Origin: JAVVHH01 sp963848035
GTDB taxonomy: Bacteria; Pseudomonadota; Alphaproteobacteria; Acetobacterales; Acetobacteraceae
Reading direction: 5' to 3'
NCBI GenBank assembly: GCA_963848035.1
Contig: CAWKCD010000001.1
Location: 2,728,001 to 2,792,000, forward strand
DNA length: 64,000 nucleotides
Below the pieces are notes generated by a model. It made no database searches, was not told where the DNA came from, and worked only from the letters and a program-made list of their open reading frames with translations. Each line of letters starts with the position of its first letter. Positions within the stretch are counted from its first letter, which is position 1. Position numbers and translations under genes: made by a program. Shown one piece after another: positions 37,388-45,906 of the stretch.

Positions 37388-38251
37388 ATGTACGTAGACC
37401 ATTACGGAGACGTCATAAAACCGTTGAGCCAGCGCGATGCCAAGGCGTCGGTGAACGAACGCGCCCGCCTCGCCGCGCTTCGCCATTCCCGCGCCGATGA
37501 TCCAGATCTCCGTCCCGCCCTCGATCAGATCGCCGCCTGCGTCGCCGTCACCCTCGACGTCCCGCTCGCCGCCGTCTCCCTCGTTGCCGACGAGACGGTC
37601 ATCCTCGCCGGCGCATACGGCTTCGAACGCCGCCAGATGCTGCGCGCCAACAGCTTCTGCGACGAGATCGTCCGCCTGGGCGCCCGCCTCCGCGTCGCCG
37701 ACGCCGCCGACGATCCCCGCTTCATCGACCATGAATACGTCGCCCTCGGCGGCGTCCGCGCGTATGCCGGCGCCCCCATCAAGGCGCCCGGCGGCGAGAT
37801 CCTCGGCGCCGTCAGCGCCTTCTCCGGCGACCGCGACAAGTTCGCCGCCGCGGCCTTGGATGATCTCGAAGCCCTCGCCCACATGGTCGAGCTTCTCTTC
37901 GTGCGCTCAGGCGCCCCCGAGATCGAACTGCCTCGCCTCCGCCGGCAAGGCTGGATCGGCGTCCGCACGCTGGACGCCCGCCGCGCCGGCACCGCCGCCC
38001 GCGCCGGTCTCGTCATCCTCAGCGTCGCGCGCGGCAGCCCGGCCGAGCAGGCCGGCCTCCGCCCCACCGACATCCTCTACACCCTCGACGATCGCATCCT
38101 CCAGGAACGCGCCGACCTCGTCGCCGCCCTGGCCGACCGTGAGCCCGGTGCCGCCGTCCGCATCACCTTCCAACGCGCCGGCAATTGGCTCGAGAAATCC
38201 ATCCTCGTCGGCACCCGCCAACCCAGCGCTCCCGGCCGCCCGATGACCTGA
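37388..38251 (+). CDS. GAF-PDZ two-domain protein
   Basis: 287 aa, no signal peptide. N-terminal GAF domain about residues 30-170: LDQIAACVAVTLDVPLAAVS, SLVADETVILAGAYGF, FCDEIVRLGARLRVADAADD, YAGAPIKAPGGEILGAVSAF. C-terminal PDZ domain about residues 185-275: GWIGVRTLDARRAGTAARAG, VILSVARGSPAEQAGLRPTD and ILYTLDDRILQERADLVAAL. No histidine kinase, GGDEF or protease domain, so it may be a ligand-sensing adaptor. GAF type resembles those preceding GGDEF domains. Convergent with the glycoside-hydrolase-like gene (3-base gap). Confidence 0.8.
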   Translation: MYVDHYGDVIKPLSQRDAKASVNERARLAALRHSRADDPDLRPALDQIAACVAVTLDVPLAAVSLVADETVILAGAYGFERRQMLRANSFCDEIVRLGARLRVADAADDPRFIDHEYVALGGVRAYAGAPIKAPGGEILGAVSAFSGDRDKFAAAALDDLEALAHMVELLFVRSGAPEIELPRLRRQGWIGVRTLDARRAGTAARAGLVILSVARGSPAEQAGLRPTDILYTLDDRILQERADLVAALADREPGAAVRITFQRAGNWLEKSILVGTRQPSAPGRPMT

Positions 38252-38254
38252 CGC

Positions 38255-40081
38255 CTAGCGCGTCACCGAAAAGATCACCGGCTCCGCCGTCTCGAGCTTC
38301 ACCCGCACCTTCTTCCCGCCAATCGCCGGACCCGGCCGCCGCAGATCCTGCAGCACCATCGCCTCCGGAAACTCCATTTCGATCTCCTCAGGCGCCGCAT
38401 ACGGCGCGACTGGCTGGATCGACAGCAGCGTCGTCTCCCCCTTGCGCAACCATCGCGCCTCGAGGCCCGGCGCCCGCCCGCCATTCGCCGCCCGGAACAC
38501 CGCCCGCGGTGTCACCCCACCCCCCGCCAGCAGTGCCGCCTCGCCCTCCAGCACAGCTTGCGCCACCGGCGTCCCCGCGCGCTGCATCGCCTCCGGCACC
38601 AGTGCCACCCCGTCCAACGGCGCATGCTCGCGCCGCCGCAGATGCGCGTCGAACAACCCCGGCTCGGTATCGGCGAACACCTTGCCGCCCCCCGCCGCGA
38701 ACGCCTGCACCGCCGCCACCTCCGCGTCCGACAGCGCGATCGCATGCGGCAGGATCAGCACGCGCACCCCCGCCAACGCCGCCGCATCCAACCCCGTCAC
38801 GATCCGCGGCTCGATCCCCAGCCCCAGCAACCGCTGCAGCGTCTCCCGGCGCGACGCCTTCCACGCGCTGTCCTCATACTCCCGACCCGCGCTCCGCTCC
38901 GCCCAAGCCGCCCCTCCGGGCCGCCGGTCCAGCAGCCACTGCACCCGGAAACTCGCCTGTGACACCAGCACCGCCACCGGGTCCGTCGCCGGTTGCGCAT
39001 CCATCACCGCAGGGGCCACCGCCCGGATCTCCGCCGCGAGCGCCGCCAACTCCCGCCCCCGCGGCTTCGGCGACCCATCGGCCGCGACGACGCCGTTATC
39101 CTCGTCCCAGACCACCGTGCCGCGACCGCCCTGCAACAGGTTGCGCCATGCCTCCGCCGCATCCCCCGGCCCGAAGCTCGTCCGCAACAGGATCAGCCCC
39201 GGATTGGCCGCCCGCGCCAGCGCCACCGAATCCGCCACGTCGTAGATCTCCATCAGATCCACCGAATTCGCCAACAGCCCATAATCGTAGCCGCCCCAGC
39301 CCGGCTGCTGCCCGCCTTCGAGCGCCGCGATCGCCGTCGGGTCCGCCCGATGCAGCGCCTCAGTCCCGGCCCGCACCGCCTGCGCGAACGCCACATCCAT
39401 CCAAGCCTTGAAGTCCCCCCAGGCCGCGTAGTTCTGGTCCCCCCGCGCCAGCGCCGCGTCCGTCAGCTCCGGAACCACGTCGTCCCAACCCGCGAACGCG
39501 GTCCCCCACTCCGCATTCAGCGCCCCCAGGCTCGGATACTGCGTCCGCAGCCAGGCCCGCATCCCCCGCAGCGAATCGCCCCCGACATCGAAATCCCAAG
39601 CCGCCGCCAGGTCGCCGATCCCCGCCTCGTCGGCCAGATTGTAGAAGATCGGCTTGTTCGCCGACTGCCCCCGCGCCAAACCCTCCAGCCGCGCCGTCAC
39701 ACGCTGCAGCCACGCCGGGTCCGACAGGCTCGGCTCCCGCACGAAAACGCTGCGATCCGCGGGATCGGCCCGATGCCGCGCCTTCGCCGCCTCGAACAGC
39801 CACGTCACCGATTTGCCCGGCGCATACCGGTGGTAGGGCGCATAGAAATCCGTCGCCACGTTCTCGAGATACCACGGCATCCCCGCCGCCACCCGACGCG
39901 ACACCTCCGCCGCATCGACCTCGCCGCCCGTCGCCCGCAGCTTGCTCGCCGTGAACCCCAGCCGCTTCAGCCCCTCGACCTCCGCTGGGCTATGCTCCTG
40001 CCACATGATCAGCTGGTAGCTGTCGAACGGCCCGGCCCCCGCGCACAGCAGCGCCGCCGCACCCAGCAGCAGCCGTCTCAC
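38255..40081 (-). CDS. Putative glycoside hydrolase (beta-galactosidase/GH42-like)
   Basis: 608 aa. GTG 40081 overlaps the stop of the upstream beta-helix gene (GTGA) and starts a short signal peptide (RRLLLGAAALLCAGAGP). The catalytic-barrel part has NKPIFYNLADEAGIGDLAAA, a putative acid/base Glu in a strand end, LGALNAEWGTAFAGWDDVVP, typical of GH42 (ALNAAWGT-like), and a putative nucleophile in SVDLMEIYDV. A flavodoxin-like middle domain (LILPHAIALSDAEVAAVQAF) resembles the GH42 trimerisation domain. Assignment to GH42 is by pattern; substrate unknown. Third gene of a secreted-protein operon. Confidence 0.7.
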   Translation of the reverse strand: MRRLLLGAAALLCAGAGPFDSYQLIMWQEHSPAEVEGLKRLGFTASKLRATGGEVDAAEVSRRVAAGMPWYLENVATDFYAPYHRYAPGKSVTWLFEAAKARHRADPADRSVFVREPSLSDPAWLQRVTARLEGLARGQSANKPIFYNLADEAGIGDLAAAWDFDVGGDSLRGMRAWLRTQYPSLGALNAEWGTAFAGWDDVVPELTDAALARGDQNYAAWGDFKAWMDVAFAQAVRAGTEALHRADPTAIAALEGGQQPGWGGYDYGLLANSVDLMEIYDVADSVALARAANPGLILLRTSFGPGDAAEAWRNLLQGGRGTVVWDEDNGVVAADGSPKPRGRELAALAAEIRAVAPAVMDAQPATDPVAVLVSQASFRVQWLLDRRPGGAAWAERSAGREYEDSAWKASRRETLQRLLGLGIEPRIVTGLDAAALAGVRVLILPHAIALSDAEVAAVQAFAAGGGKVFADTEPGLFDAHLRRREHAPLDGVALVPEAMQRAGTPVAQAVLEGEAALLAGGGVTPRAVFRAANGGRAPGLEARWLRKGETTLLSIQPVAPYAAPEEIEMEFPEAMVLQDLRRPGPAIGGKKVRVKLETAEPVIFSVTR

Positions 40082-41058
40082 GGCAGGTACTGCTTGACGA
40101 ACCTCTTGATCCGACCCGCGAACGCCCGCGCCTCGGCCTTGCGCGTATGGAACTCGCTCGACGCCCGATGCCGCCAGATCCCGGAACTCGTCACTTCGGA
40201 ATCCGATCGCTCGACCGAATTGCCCTGCAGCACCGGGCTCCCCCAGCTCCAATCCAGCAGCAGCGTCAGAGGCTTGCCCGTCTGGTTGACCAACCGGTTG
40301 CGGCTGATCGTCGCAGTCGCCCCGTCCCACAATGCCAACGCCGCATCCCGTCGCGGCGGGTTCGGCCCCACCGTGATCACGTTGTCCTCGATCACCGCCG
40401 CCCCCGCCGTCACCAGCACCGCCGGCGCAGGCCCGTCGCCCGTCCCCGTCCCGATCTGGTTCCCGACCACCTCGGTATGCACCGCGCTCGAGGTGATCTG
40501 CCCTCCGGCCACTCCTTCGAACGTGCAGCCCTTCACCCGCAGCCGCTCCGAATCCCCGACCAGCACGGCGAACAGCGGCGTCTCCCCGCCCACGCCGCCG
40601 CGGGTGAAGCGGCTATCCTCGACCACGATCTGCCCGCCCGACGTGCCCGACAGGATCCCGACCTGGTCGTTGTCGAACGTCACGTGCGCGACGGTCAGGT
40701 TCGGCGCCTGCAGTCGGATTCCCGCCCCGTTCAGGTCCGGCACCCGCGCCCGCGCCAAGGTGAGGTCCCGCACCGTCACCTCATCCCCGTCGATCACCAG
40801 CAGCGCCTTGCCCTGGCACGCCTTGTCCGTGATCACCGTCCCCGGCCCGGCTCCCGCGATGGTCAGCCGGTTCTGCGGCACCGTCGCGCAATCGAAGTAG
40901 CCGCCGGCGTCGATCTGGATCGTGTCGCCATCCTTCGCCGCCGCGATCGCGGCCGAGGGCATAGCGAACTCCTTGCCCTGACCAACCTCGAGCGTCCGCC
41001 CGAAAGCCGCCAGCGGCAGGAACCCCGCCGCCAGCAGGCCCGCCAGAACCAGCCTCAC
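40078..41058 (-). CDS. Secreted right-handed beta-helix repeat protein, paralogue 2
   Basis: 326 aa. GTG 41058 overlaps the preceding stop (GTGA). Signal peptide VLAGLLAAGFLPLAAFG ends near residue 21. Repeating beta-helix coils follow, e.g. LTIAGAGPGTVITDKACQGK, LLVIDGDEVTVRDLTLARAR, LNGAGIRLQAPNLTVAHVTF and NQIGTGTGDGP; such solenoids occur in pectate lyases, epimerases and other polysaccharide-binding proteins. The basic C-terminal tail (FAGRIKRFVKQYLP) is not part of the helix. Paralogue of the gene just upstream. No catalytic residues can be assigned. Confidence 0.8.
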   Translation of the reverse strand: MRLVLAGLLAAGFLPLAAFGRTLEVGQGKEFAMPSAAIAAAKDGDTIQIDAGGYFDCATVPQNRLTIAGAGPGTVITDKACQGKALLVIDGDEVTVRDLTLARARVPDLNGAGIRLQAPNLTVAHVTFDNDQVGILSGTSGGQIVVEDSRFTRGGVGGETPLFAVLVGDSERLRVKGCTFEGVAGGQITSSAVHTEVVGNQIGTGTGDGPAPAVLVTAGAAVIEDNVITVGPNPPRRDAALALWDGATATISRNRLVNQTGKPLTLLLDWSWGSPVLQGNSVERSDSEVTSSGIWRHRASSEFHTRKAEARAFAGRIKRFVKQYLP

Positions 41059-41990
41059 CTGGAAGCGACGACCTTGCCGTCGCCCTTGAGCGGGGTCACC
41101 CCGTTGCCGGAGATCCGGTTGTTGACCACCTGCGCCTCCGTGGCGGTCAGATTATCCACGAAGATGGTCGGGAAGCTGCCGTCATTGCGGAAAGTGTTGT
41201 TCTCGACCGTGATCTCCGACGTCGGCTGGTCGACCCCTTCGCTCCCGATCATGATCGCCGCAGTATGGTTCTCCGCGTTCGGCCCCTTCACGATCGTATT
41301 GCCGCGCACGATCAGCGCCCCGCCATTCGGCGCCTCGATCTCGTAGCTCGCCGTTCCCGTCGGACCGTCCTGGATGTCGCAGTTGATCACCTCGGTCCGC
41401 CGCGCGCGCGACTTGATGTGATGCGCGTGCTGCGTATCGCGGAACACCGTGTTCTCGACCCGCAGAAGGTCCTGGTGCCCGACATAGATCCCGTGCGCGC
41501 ACGAGTTCTCGCACGCCCCGTTCTTCTCGAAATAGCTGTTCTTGACCGTCATCGTGCCCTGGTCGAACCCCGACAGGATGCCGTTCTGGTTGTTGACGAA
41601 CCGCACGTGGTCCACCACCAGCCCCGGCCCCTCGCCGCGGATGCCCGCGCCGTTCGCGTCCGGCACCCGTGCCCGCGTCAGCGTCATGTTGCGGATCGTC
41701 ACGTTGGCCGCATGCGTGATCACCAGCGCCTTGCCCTGGCACGCTTTGTCCGTCATCACGATCTGTGACCAGTCGCCCACGCCTTCCATCGTCACGTTGT
41801 TCTTGGTGATGATGGCGCAGTCGAAATACTGGCCGGGATAGACCTCGACCTTGTCGCCCTCCTGCGCCGCGGCGACCGCAGCCGAGGGGGCTGGATATTG
41901 CTTGCCGGGCCCCACTTCGAGCGTGCGGGCCTGGGCGGCCCCGGTGGCGATGACTGCAGCGACGAGAATGGTGAAGCCGAACCGCGTCAT
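41055..41990 (-). CDS. Secreted right-handed beta-helix repeat protein, paralogue 1
   Basis: 311 aa. ATG 41990 has AGGAGGA about 8 bases upstream; signal peptide GFTILVAAVIATGAAQA. The mature protein shares RTLEVGPGKQYPAPSAAVAA, MTDKACQGKALVI, NMTLTRARVPDANGAGIRGE and QNGILSGFDQGT with its neighbour. A cysteine-containing loop (GACENSCAHGIYVG) is unique to this copy. Coils of the form VENTVFRDTQHAHHIKSRA support a parallel beta-helix. First gene of a three-gene coupled operon of exported proteins. Confidence 0.82.
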   Translation of the reverse strand: MTRFGFTILVAAVIATGAAQARTLEVGPGKQYPAPSAAVAAAQEGDKVEVYPGQYFDCAIITKNNVTMEGVGDWSQIVMTDKACQGKALVITHAANVTIRNMTLTRARVPDANGAGIRGEGPGLVVDHVRFVNNQNGILSGFDQGTMTVKNSYFEKNGACENSCAHGIYVGHQDLLRVENTVFRDTQHAHHIKSRARRTEVINCDIQDGPTGTASYEIEAPNGGALIVRGNTIVKGPNAENHTAAIMIGSEGVDQPTSEITVENNTFRNDGSFPTIFVDNLTATEAQVVNNRISGNGVTPLKGDGKVVASR

Positions 41991-42098
41991 GGACGAGATC
42001 CTCCTTGAAGGTGGCGGCCCCTCTATCACCGGCCGGCCCCGGCCAACAACCTAGGCGGTCATCACGGCTTGGCGTGCTGACACAGCGGGAGAGTGCAA

Positions 42099-42797
42099 GT
42101 GGTTGAAAAAGTAGCCTTGGTGACCGGCGCCGCCCATGGCATCGGCGCCGCCATCGCCCGCCGCCTCGCCCAGGACGGCTGGCGCGTCGTCGGCGCCGAC
42201 CGCGACCCGATCGACATCGCCGGCGTCCGATCCGTGAGGGCGGATGTCTCCGACGAAGCCGAAGTCCAAGCCCTCGTCGCCGGCATCGTCGCCAAAGAAG
42301 GCCGCCTCGATGCGCTGGTCAGCAACGCCGGAATCATGATCCGTAAACCGCTGCGCGAGCTCTCGCTCGCCAACTGGTCCCGCGTCCTGGCCACCAACCT
42401 GACCGCCGCCTTCCTGCTTGCCCGCGCCGCCGAGGACCTGCTCCGCGCCGCCCGCGGCGCCATCGTCACCATCGCCTCGACCCGCGCCCGCATGAGCGAA
42501 CCCGACACCGAGAGCTACGCCGCCACCAAAGGCGGCCTCGTCGCCCTGACCCACGCGCTGGCAATCAGCCTCGGCCCCGATATTCGCGTCAATGTCATCA
42601 GCCCCGGCTGGATCGACGTGAAAGGCGAACACCTCCGCCCCGACGACCACGCCCAACACCCCGCCGGCCGCGTCGGCCGCCCCGAAGACATCGCCGCCAT
42701 GGCCGCCTTCCTGCTCGGCCCCGAGAGCGGCTTCATCACCGGCGCCGAATTCGTCGTCGACGGCGGCATGACCCGAAAGATGATCTACCTCGAGTAG
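42099..42797 (+). CDS. SDR family oxidoreductase
   Basis: Short-chain dehydrogenase/reductase, 232 aa. The cofactor motif TGAAHGIG, the NAG motif in VSNAGIMIRKPL, the catalytic Ser in VTIASTRARMS and YxxxK in ESYAATKGGLV are all present, and the C-terminal GFITGAEFVVDGGMTRKM is typical. No basic residue directly after beta2 other than DRDPID, so NAD use is likely. GTG 42099 is preferred over GTG 42093 because GGGAGAG ends 6 bases before 42099 but abuts 42093. Convergent with the DUF2236 gene. Confidence 0.9.
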   Translation: MVEKVALVTGAAHGIGAAIARRLAQDGWRVVGADRDPIDIAGVRSVRADVSDEAEVQALVAGIVAKEGRLDALVSNAGIMIRKPLRELSLANWSRVLATNLTAAFLLARAAEDLLRAARGAIVTIASTRARMSEPDTESYAATKGGLVALTHALAISLGPDIRVNVISPGWIDVKGEHLRPDDHAQHPAGRVGRPEDIAAMAAFLLGPESGFITGAEFVVDGGMTRKMIYLE

Positions 42798-42799
42798 CG

Positions 42800-43666
42800 C
42801 TAAGCGAACGCCCACCTCAAAGTGCGGGCGACGCCCAGCGTCCCCGCCCGCACCAACGGCGCCAACGGCGCGCGCAACCCATGCATCCGCTGCGCCCAAT
42901 CCGGCAGCAGATCCACCCCGGACTGCATCGTCAGCCGCGTGATCGACCCGGCCAGCGCCGTCTCGGCCGGCTGGCTCATCAGGATCCGCACCACCTCTCG
43001 CGTCCGCTCATCCGTCCGCAGCGTCGGCCGCATCTCCTCGATCAGCCGCCGCGCCTCCGCCTTGCTCCGCGGCACTGGGCTCGCCCCCAGCGCCGACCCC
43101 ACCTGCGCCATCTCCGCGAAATAGCGGTTCTGGTCCGCCAACGTCATCCGCGGCTCCGCATAACGGATCCACCCGCCCAGAAACGTCGTCGTCTCGGTCA
43201 CATGCACCCAGGCCAGCAGATCCGGGTCATCGGCCACGTAAGGCTCGCCCGACGGCAGCACCCCACGCACATGGCTATGGATGCGCCGCACCCGCGCGAT
43301 CGCCTCGAGTGCCTCGTCCCCGCTGCCATAGGTCGTCAGCGCGATGAACCGCGCCGTCCGCCGCAGCCGCCCCTGCATGTCCGTGCGGAACTTGGAATGG
43401 TCCCATACCCCAGCCAGCACCTTCGGGTGCAGCATCTGCAGCAGCAGCCCGGCGACGCCGCCCACCATCATCGACGCCACGTCGCCATGCACCCGCCACG
43501 CCACCGAAGCAGGCCCGAACAGCCCATCCGTCCGACGCGTCACCGGACGCTCGCCGCGGGCGCGGTCGTTGAACACCGCCGCTACTTCCGAGGCGATCGC
43601 CTGCTTGAGCGGACGCACGAGTTCCGCGCCGAGTCGCGGCGTTGAGCCGGGCTGCGGATACGCCAT
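42800..43666 (-). CDS. Oxygenase MpaB family protein (DUF2236)
   Basis: 288 aa. DUF2236 signature segments: RVHGDVASMMVGGVAGLLLQ, MLHPKVLAGVWDHSKF, RTARFIALTTYG, IHSHVRGVLPSGEPYVADDP and LLAWVHVTETTTFLGGWIRY, with conserved His residues that in MpaB/latex-clearing proteins contribute to heme binding. Fungal MpaB is an oxygenase; bacterial members mostly lack assigned substrates. Starts within the stop (TGATG) of a short frame at 43666-43700, suggesting coupling to the small upstream gene. Confidence 0.87.
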   Translation of the reverse strand: MAYPQPGSTPRLGAELVRPLKQAIASEVAAVFNDRARGERPVTRRTDGLFGPASVAWRVHGDVASMMVGGVAGLLLQMLHPKVLAGVWDHSKFRTDMQGRLRRTARFIALTTYGSGDEALEAIARVRRIHSHVRGVLPSGEPYVADDPDLLAWVHVTETTTFLGGWIRYAEPRMTLADQNRYFAEMAQVGSALGASPVPRSKAEARRLIEEMRPTLRTDERTREVVRILMSQPAETALAGSITRLTMQSGVDLLPDWAQRMHGLRAPLAPLVRAGTLGVARTLRWAFA

Positions 43667-43727
43667 CAGCGGGAAGCGAGGGTGGCCATGTCCTCGATAT
43701 AGGCGCGCTTCGCCCGCTGGACAGGCG

Positions 43728-43889
43728 TTAGTCTTGCCTTGGCCGCGCGCGCATCCCCAGCCATCCCATCAACCGCCGCCGGAACACCAGCGCCACCACC
43801 GCCACCACGATCGCGCCGACCCAGATCATCTCCAGCGAGCCGTCCCCACCATCCGGCGATACGCCGAAAATCCGTTCGATGAAGTCCAT
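43728..43889 (-). CDS. Small membrane protein
   Basis: 53 aa: MDFIERIFGVSPDGGDGSLE, then one transmembrane helix (MIWVGAIVVAVVALVFRRRL) and a basic end. ATG 43889 has GGAGAT about 5 bases upstream. After its stop another frame continues with LTPVQRAKRAYIEDMATLAS to a TGA that overlaps the DUF2236 start, so the real gene may be longer and broken by one missing base; this cannot be settled from sequence alone. No function known. Confidence 0.55.
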   Translation of the reverse strand: MDFIERIFGVSPDGGDGSLEMIWVGAIVVAVVALVFRRRLMGWLGMRARPRQD

Positions 43890-44060
43890 CCGATATCTCC
43901 GCGTTGACGCCCGCCAGCGTCGCTCCATTCGCTCGGTTTGTCACTTCCGCCCGGGCACCGCTTTAGAAGGTGCTCTCAATTTGCAGATCGGCATTGATTC
44001 TGCCGCATGGACCTGATCTTTTGCCGCTCGAGGCTTTTTGCAATCTCCAACGAGGGTTTG

Positions 44061-45854
44061 ATGGCAACGCCGCACCTTGACCACCTGATCGAGCGCGTCC
44101 GCGACGGCCGTATGTCGCGCCGCAGGTTCATGCGCAGGCTCCTCGCCGCCGGGCTCACCGCGCCGATGGCGACCCAACTCCTCACCTTCGCGGGGATCGC
44201 CCACGCCCAGCCACCCGAAAGCGATTACAAGCCGACCAAGCGGGGCGGCGGCGGCACGCTGAAATCCCTCTGGTGGCAAGCGCCCACCCTGCTCAATCCG
44301 CATTTCGCCATCGGGACGAAAGACCAGGACGCCTCCCGCATCTTCTACGAGCCATTGGCGAGCTGGAACGAGCGCGGCGACCTCGTCGCGGTCCTCGCCG
44401 CCGAGCTTCCCAGCAAGGACAACGGCGGCATCGCCGCCGACGGCAAATCCGTCACCTGGAAGCTCAAACAGGGCGTCAAATGGCACGACGGCAAACCCTT
44501 CACCGCCGACGACGTCGTCTTCAACTGGGAATACGGCCGCAACCCGGCCACCGCAGCCGTCACCATCGGCAAATACAAGGACGTCAAGGCCGAGAAGGTC
44601 GACGACCACACCGTCCGTGTCCTGTTCGATCAGCCCACCCCGTTCTGGGCCGACGCTTTCACCGGCGCCTACGGGATGCTCATCCCCAAGCACCTCTTCG
44701 AGGCCTTCATCGGCGATAAATCCCGCGACGCGCCGACCAACCTCGCCCCCGTCGGCACCGGTCCCTACAAGTTCAAGGAATTCCGCCCCGGCGACATCGT
44801 CTCCGGCGTCATCAACACCGATTATCACCAGCCGAACCGCCCCTATTTCGACGCGATCGAAATGAAAGGCGGCGGTGACGCCGTCTCCGCCGCCCGCGCC
44901 GTGCTGCAGACCGGCGAATACGATTTCGCCTGGAACCTCCAGGTCGAGGACGAAGTCCTCAAGCGCCTCGAAGCCGCCGGCAAAGGCAAGGTCGTCATCC
45001 TCGAGAGCAGCGGCATCGAGCACATCCAGTGCAACTTCACCGACCCCGGCGCTGAAACCGACGGCCAGCGCGCCAACCTGAAGAACAAGCACCCCAGCCT
45101 CACCGACCCGGCCGTCCGCGAAGCCCTCAACTACCTGCTCGACCGCGACTCCGTGCAGAAATTCATCTACGGCCGCACCGGCATCGCCACGCCCAGCTAC
45201 GTCAACGTCCCGACCCGGTTCAAGTCGACCAATCTGAAATACGAATTCAACATCCAGAAGGCGATCGACATCCTCGACAAAGCCGGCTGGAAGCCCGGCG
45301 GGGACGGCATCCGCGAGAAGGGCGGCGTCAAACTCAAATACGTCTTCCAGACCTCGATCAACCAGCCCCGCCAGAAGACCCAGCAAGTCTTCAAGCAATC
45401 CTGCCAGAAAGCCGGCATCGACCTGGATCTCAAATCCGTCACCGCCTCCGTCTTCTTCTCGTCCGACTTCGCCAATCCCGACACCTACTCGAAGTTCTAC
45501 GCCGACCTCCAGATGTACAACACGAGCTCCGACACGCCCGACCCGGCCCTGTTCCTCCGCTGCTTCCTCTCCTCCGAGGCGTCGCAGAAGGAGAACAAGT
45601 GGCAGGGCCGCAACATCACCCGCTACAACAACCCGAAATACGACGAGACCTGGGCCAAGCAACAATACGAAGTCGATCCGATCAAGCGCGCCCAGATCCT
45701 GATCGAGTGCAACGACATCGCCTGCAGCGACCACGCCGTCCTCCCCATCGTGAACCGGCCGATCGTCCGCGCCGTCATCAACAAGCTGCACGCGACGCCC
45801 AGCGGCTTCGACAGCGACCACTGGGCCCTCGCCGATTGGTGGAAAGAGGTTTGA
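44061..45854 (+). CDS. Peptide ABC transporter substrate-binding protein (SBP_bac_5)
   Basis: 597 aa. GAGGG lies 5 bases before ATG 44061. Twin-arginine signal MSRRRFMRRLLAAG at residues 18-31, so probably exported folded. Mature protein: GGTLKSLWWQAPTLLNPHFA, KQGVKWHDGKPFTADDVVFN and VGTGPYKFKEFRPGD are standard family 5 segments; LTDPAVREALNYLLDRDSVQ is the usual helix. Two permeases and two ATPases follow on the same strand, giving a complete Opp/Dpp-type importer. Specificity unknown. Confidence 0.93.
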   Translation: MATPHLDHLIERVRDGRMSRRRFMRRLLAAGLTAPMATQLLTFAGIAHAQPPESDYKPTKRGGGGTLKSLWWQAPTLLNPHFAIGTKDQDASRIFYEPLASWNERGDLVAVLAAELPSKDNGGIAADGKSVTWKLKQGVKWHDGKPFTADDVVFNWEYGRNPATAAVTIGKYKDVKAEKVDDHTVRVLFDQPTPFWADAFTGAYGMLIPKHLFEAFIGDKSRDAPTNLAPVGTGPYKFKEFRPGDIVSGVINTDYHQPNRPYFDAIEMKGGGDAVSAARAVLQTGEYDFAWNLQVEDEVLKRLEAAGKGKVVILESSGIEHIQCNFTDPGAETDGQRANLKNKHPSLTDPAVREALNYLLDRDSVQKFIYGRTGIATPSYVNVPTRFKSTNLKYEFNIQKAIDILDKAGWKPGGDGIREKGGVKLKYVFQTSINQPRQKTQQVFKQSCQKAGIDLDLKSVTASVFFSSDFANPDTYSKFYADLQMYNTSSDTPDPALFLRCFLSSEASQKENKWQGRNITRYNNPKYDETWAKQQYEVDPIKRAQILIECNDIACSDHAVLPIVNRPIVRAVINKLHATPSGFDSDHWALADWWKEV

Positions 45855-45906
45855 CCGGAGAGCCCGGCGCAGGGGTGCTCCCGCACCAGCGGCAGACCAG
45901 CGCCTA

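Noticed and set aside
43955..43974. GCACC/GGTGC inverted repeat upstream of the peptide-binding protein
   Set aside because: A 5-bp stem with a 9-base loop is expected by chance in this composition.
43941..45821. 626-codon minus-strand open frame opposite the peptide-binding protein
   Set aside because: Antisense artefact; repeats of Val, Gly, Asp without domain.
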